Positions 3,607-5,590 of a DNA stretch of 5,590 nt are shown here, piece by piece. This DNA is from Anaerolineales bacterium UBA3071 (GTDB lineage: Bacteria > Chloroflexota > Anaerolineae > UBA3071): assembly GCA_002366755.1 (NCBI GenBank), contig DFBV01000124.1:602-6191 (forward strand), given 5' to 3'. A program made the position numbers and the translations under genes. The notes under the pieces were generated by a model. The model saw only the letters and a list, made by a program, of their open reading frames with translations. It ran no database searches and was not told the origin of the DNA. Within the stretch, counting starts at the first letter, position 1, and every line of letters begins with the position of its first letter.

Positions 3607-5590
3607 CCGGGGAGCGGATCTCGAAGCATGTCACTGTGCGCGGCGTGGTGCAGGGTGTGGGCTTCCGACCCTTCGTCTACCGCCTGGCGCACGAGCATGG
3701 GCTTACCGGCTGGGTGCTCAATCATTCCAGAGGTGTGGAGATCGAGGTCCAAGGCCCGGCAGCACCGCTGGCGGCTTTCGTACAGGACCTGGAGGCGCAG
3801 GCCCCGCCGCTGGCCCGCATCGAGGGCATTGAGGTAGCCGACGCACCGCTGGTGGGCCAGGCGCTCTTCGAGATCCGCCATAGCGTGGTCGAGGAGGATA
3901 ATGGCAGCGAAACCCCGCCCCTGCTCATCTCGCCGGACATCGCCACCTGCCCCGACTGTCTGCGGGAACTGCTGGATCCAAATGATCGCCGCTATCGCTA
4001 TCCCTTCACCAACTGCACCAATTGCGGGCCTCGCTTCACCATCATCGCCGACATCCCCTATGACCGGCGTCTGACCACCATGCGGGATTTCATCATGTGC
4101 CCGCAATGCCAGGCGGAGTACGATGATCCGCTGAACAGGCGGTTTCACGCGCAGCCGAATGCGTGTCCGGTGTGCGGGCCGCAAGTGTGGTTAGTTCCAA
4201 GTTCCAAGTTCCAGGTATCAGGTTCCAACCTGCCACTTGAAACCTTGGAACCTGAAACTGGGGATGTCATTGCGCAGGCCGCTCACTTGTTGCAGGATGG
4301 CGTTATCGTGGCCATCAAGGGACTGGGGGGCTTCCACCTGGCTTGCGATGCCACCGACGAGGGCACTGTGCGCACGCTGCGGGAGCGCAAGGGCCGTCCA
4401 GCCAAGCCGTTGGCGGTGATGATGGCCACGCTGGAGGAGGTCAAGCAGCACTGCTGGGTCTCCAACGAGGAGGAGCAGCTACTCACCTCGCCGCAGCGCC
4501 CCATCGTGCTGCTGGCGTGGAAGCCCGGATCGAACATCTCCCGGCTGGTGGCCCCGGGCAACAACTATCTGGGCGTCATTCTCCCTTACACACCGCTGCA
4601 CGACGTGCTGCTGCGAGACGTGGGCCGACCATTGGTGATGACCAGCGGTAACCTGTCCGAGGAGCCCATCGCCCGCGACAACGATGAGGCACTGCGCCGT
4701 CTGGGTCACCTGGCCGATGTCTTCTTGGTGCACAACCGGGAGATCTATGCACGGTATGACGACAGTGTGTGGTTCGCACCCGACGTTTCACGTACCAACC
4801 CAAAACTCGAAACACCAGCACCAAAAACCCGCATCCCGCAGCCAATCCGCCGCTCGCGAGGGTACGCTCCCTTTCCTGTGAAACTGCCCTTCAAAATGCG
4901 GGAGATTCTGGCTTGCGGAGCGGAACTGAAGAACACCTTCTGCGTCACCAGAGGTGAATACGCCTTCCTCAGCCAGCACATCGGCAACCTGGAGAACCTG
5001 GAGACGCTGGAGCATTTCGAGACCAGCATCGAACTCTACAAGCGGTTGTTCCGCATCGAGCCGGAGATCATCGCCTACGACCTGCATCCGGAATACCTGG
5101 CAACGAAATACGCAAGATCGCTGATCGCTGATCGCCAATCGCCAGTCGCTGTGCAACACCACCACGCGCACATCGCCGCTTGCCTGGCCGACAACGGCTG
5201 GCCTCCGGACGACGGGCCGGTGATCGGCGTGGCCTGGGATGGCACAGGCTATGGCAGCGACGGGCGCATCTGGGGCGGTGAGTTCCTGGTGGCCGACTAC
5301 CATGGCTTCCAGCGAGCGGCCCATCTGGAGTACCTGCCCATGCCCGGCGGCGAAGCGGCCATTCGTTACCCGTATCGGCTGACCCTCGGCTACCTGTATG
5401 CTCTTACGGGCCAGTTGCCTCCGCTTCCATTCTTGGCCGACGTCAGCGAAGAGGAGAAGCAAATCATCCAGCAGCAGGTGGACCAGGGGATCAACTGCCC
5501 GCTGACCTCGGCCGGCGGCCGGCTGTTCGACGCCGTCTCGGCGCTGCTGGGGATACGGAAGCGGACCACCTACGAGGCGCAGGCGGCCAT
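3603..5590 (+). CDS. hypF: Carbamoyltransferase HypF, 3' end outside window
   Basis: HypF transfers the carbamoyl group of carbamoyl phosphate, via carbamoyl-AMP, to the HypE C-terminal cysteine; this makes the CN ligands of the active-site iron. The frame is open from ATG 3603 to the window edge (662 codons; the family is about 750-800). Domains in order: acylphosphatase (residues 8-90; VVQGVGFRPF with R22, and N40); eight-cysteine zinc region with exact CX2CX18CX2CX24CX2CX18CX2C spacing (C116-C191); YrdC-like domain (about 221-390; IKGLGGFHLACDAT, RKGRPAKPLAVM, TSGNLSEEP, RYDDSV); Kae1-like domain (from about 430; HHHAH at 519-523 and WDGTGYGSDGRIWGGEF). Three heptamer tracts are translated in frame near residues 197-220, 394-415 and 505-516. 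The first two lengthen domain junctions; the third seems to replace ordinary sequence just before HHHAH. All catalytic motifs seen are intact, so it is probably functional. The start overlaps the toxin stop as ATGA, implying translational coupling. Confidence 0.96.
   Translation, partial: MTGERISKHVTVRGVVQGVGFRPFVYRLAHEHGLTGWVLNHSRGVEIEVQGPAAPLAAFVQDLEAQAPPLARIEGIEVADAPLVGQALFEIRHSVVEEDNGSETPPLLISPDIATCPDCLRELLDPNDRRYRYPFTNCTNCGPRFTIIADIPYDRRLTTMRDFIMCPQCQAEYDDPLNRRFHAQPNACPVCGPQVWLVPSSKFQVSGSNLPLETLEPETGDVIAQAAHLLQDGVIVAIKGLGGFHLACDATDEGTVRTLRERKGRPAKPLAVMMATLEEVKQHCWVSNEEEQLLTSPQRPIVLLAWKPGSNISRLVAPGNNYLGVILPYTPLHDVLLRDVGRPLVMTSGNLSEEPIARDNDEALRRLGHLADVFLVHNREIYARYDDSVWFAPDVSRTNPKLETPAPKTRIPQPIRRSRGYAPFPVKLPFKMREILACGAELKNTFCVTRGEYAFLSQHIGNLENLETLEHFETSIELYKRLFRIEPEIIAYDLHPEYLATKYARSLIADRQSPVAVQHHHAHIAACLADNGWPPDDGPVIGVAWDGTGYGSDGRIWGGEFLVADYHGFQRAAHLEYLPMPGGEAAIRYPYRLTLGYLYALTGQLPPLPFLADVSEEEKQIIQQQVDQGINCPLTSAGGRLFDAVSALLGIRKRTTYEAQAA
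4193..4262 (+). repeat. In-frame heptamer tract in hypF, AGTTCCA type, with inverted half
   Basis: AGTTCCA occurs three times (4193-4213), then GGTATCA and GGTTCCA (to 4227). Five complementary-sense units follow (ACCTGCC, ACTTGAA, ACCTTGG and so on to 4262). TCAGGTTCCAA (4218-4228) and TTGGAACCTGA (4245-4255) form an 11-bp perfect stem with a 16-base loop. The tract encodes roughly residues 197-220 of HypF, the junction between the last zinc finger and the YrdC domain. Confidence 0.88.
4783..4845 (+). repeat. In-frame heptamer tract in hypF, AACACCA type
   Basis: Nine 7-base units can be read without a phase slip: ACGTTTC, ACGTACC, AACCCAA, AACTCGA, AACACCA, GCACCAA, AAACCCG, CATCCCG, CAGCCAA. 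The total is 63 bases, exactly 21 codons. The tract lies between RYDDSV and RRSRGYAP, where HypF proteins normally have a much shorter link. Confidence 0.65.
5116..5150 (+). repeat. In-frame heptamer tract in hypF, GATCGCT type
   Basis: Five in-phase units: GATCGCT, GATCGCT, GATCGCC, AATCGCC, AGTCGCT. They encode about RSLIADRQSPVA, just before the metal-binding HHHAH of the Kae1-like domain. The protein length here looks close to other HypF proteins, so this tract may have replaced native sequence rather than added to it. Confidence 0.8.

Noticed and set aside
4193..5150. hypF as a pseudogene broken by repeats
   Set aside because: Codon-by-codon reading from 3603 to 5590 shows no stop or frameshift, and all catalytic and zinc motifs are present.
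4788..5462. Long minus-strand open frames opposite hypF, hypA and the protease
   Set aside because: They are antisense to clearly identified genes in GC-rich DNA, and their translations resemble no family.

Overview
The window is a piece of a [NiFe]-hydrogenase locus from a GC-rich bacterium. All genes lie on the + strand. In order it holds: the 3' end of a hydrogenase large subunit (C-terminal nickel ligands and a cleavable tail); the M52-family endopeptidase that removes that tail; a gene-poor stretch of about 630 bases; the maturation genes hypA and hypB; a two-gene module of an excisionase-type HTH protein and a PIN-domain ribonuclease (a probable toxin-antitoxin pair); and most of hypF, which runs off the right edge. 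The large subunit looks like a group 3 (cytoplasmic, bidirectional or Hdr-linked) enzyme. The organism cannot be fixed from the sequence. Frequent GTG and TTG starts, the group 3 enzyme and the abundant short periodic repeats would fit an environmental Chloroflexota-like bacterium, but that is a low-confidence inference.

Functionally, HypF begins synthesis of the cyanide ligands of the active-site iron. HypA and HypB insert nickel. The endopeptidase then clips the large subunit just after the conserved DPCxxCxxH motif. HypC, HypD and HypE are not in the window and may lie beyond hypF.

The least ordinary feature is a set of degenerate short tandem repeats, mostly with a 7-base period. They occur between genes (404-473, 2636-2656; an 8-base version at 1022-1108), at the start of the endopeptidase gene (494-521), and three times in frame inside hypF (4193-4262, 4783-4845, 5116-5150). 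Two of the hypF tracts fall at domain junctions. Several tracts contain forward and inverted copies that can fold into hairpins. One such hairpin would enclose the Shine-Dalgarno and start codon of the endopeptidase gene.

The 994-1623 gap carries an octamer inverted repeat, a good sigma-70-like promoter, a leader with mutually exclusive pairings and a perfect 14-bp stem-loop before hypA. The toxin-antitoxin module has its own likely promoter with operator-like repeats. Its toxin stop codon overlaps the hypF start (ATGA), so hypF expression may be coupled to the module.
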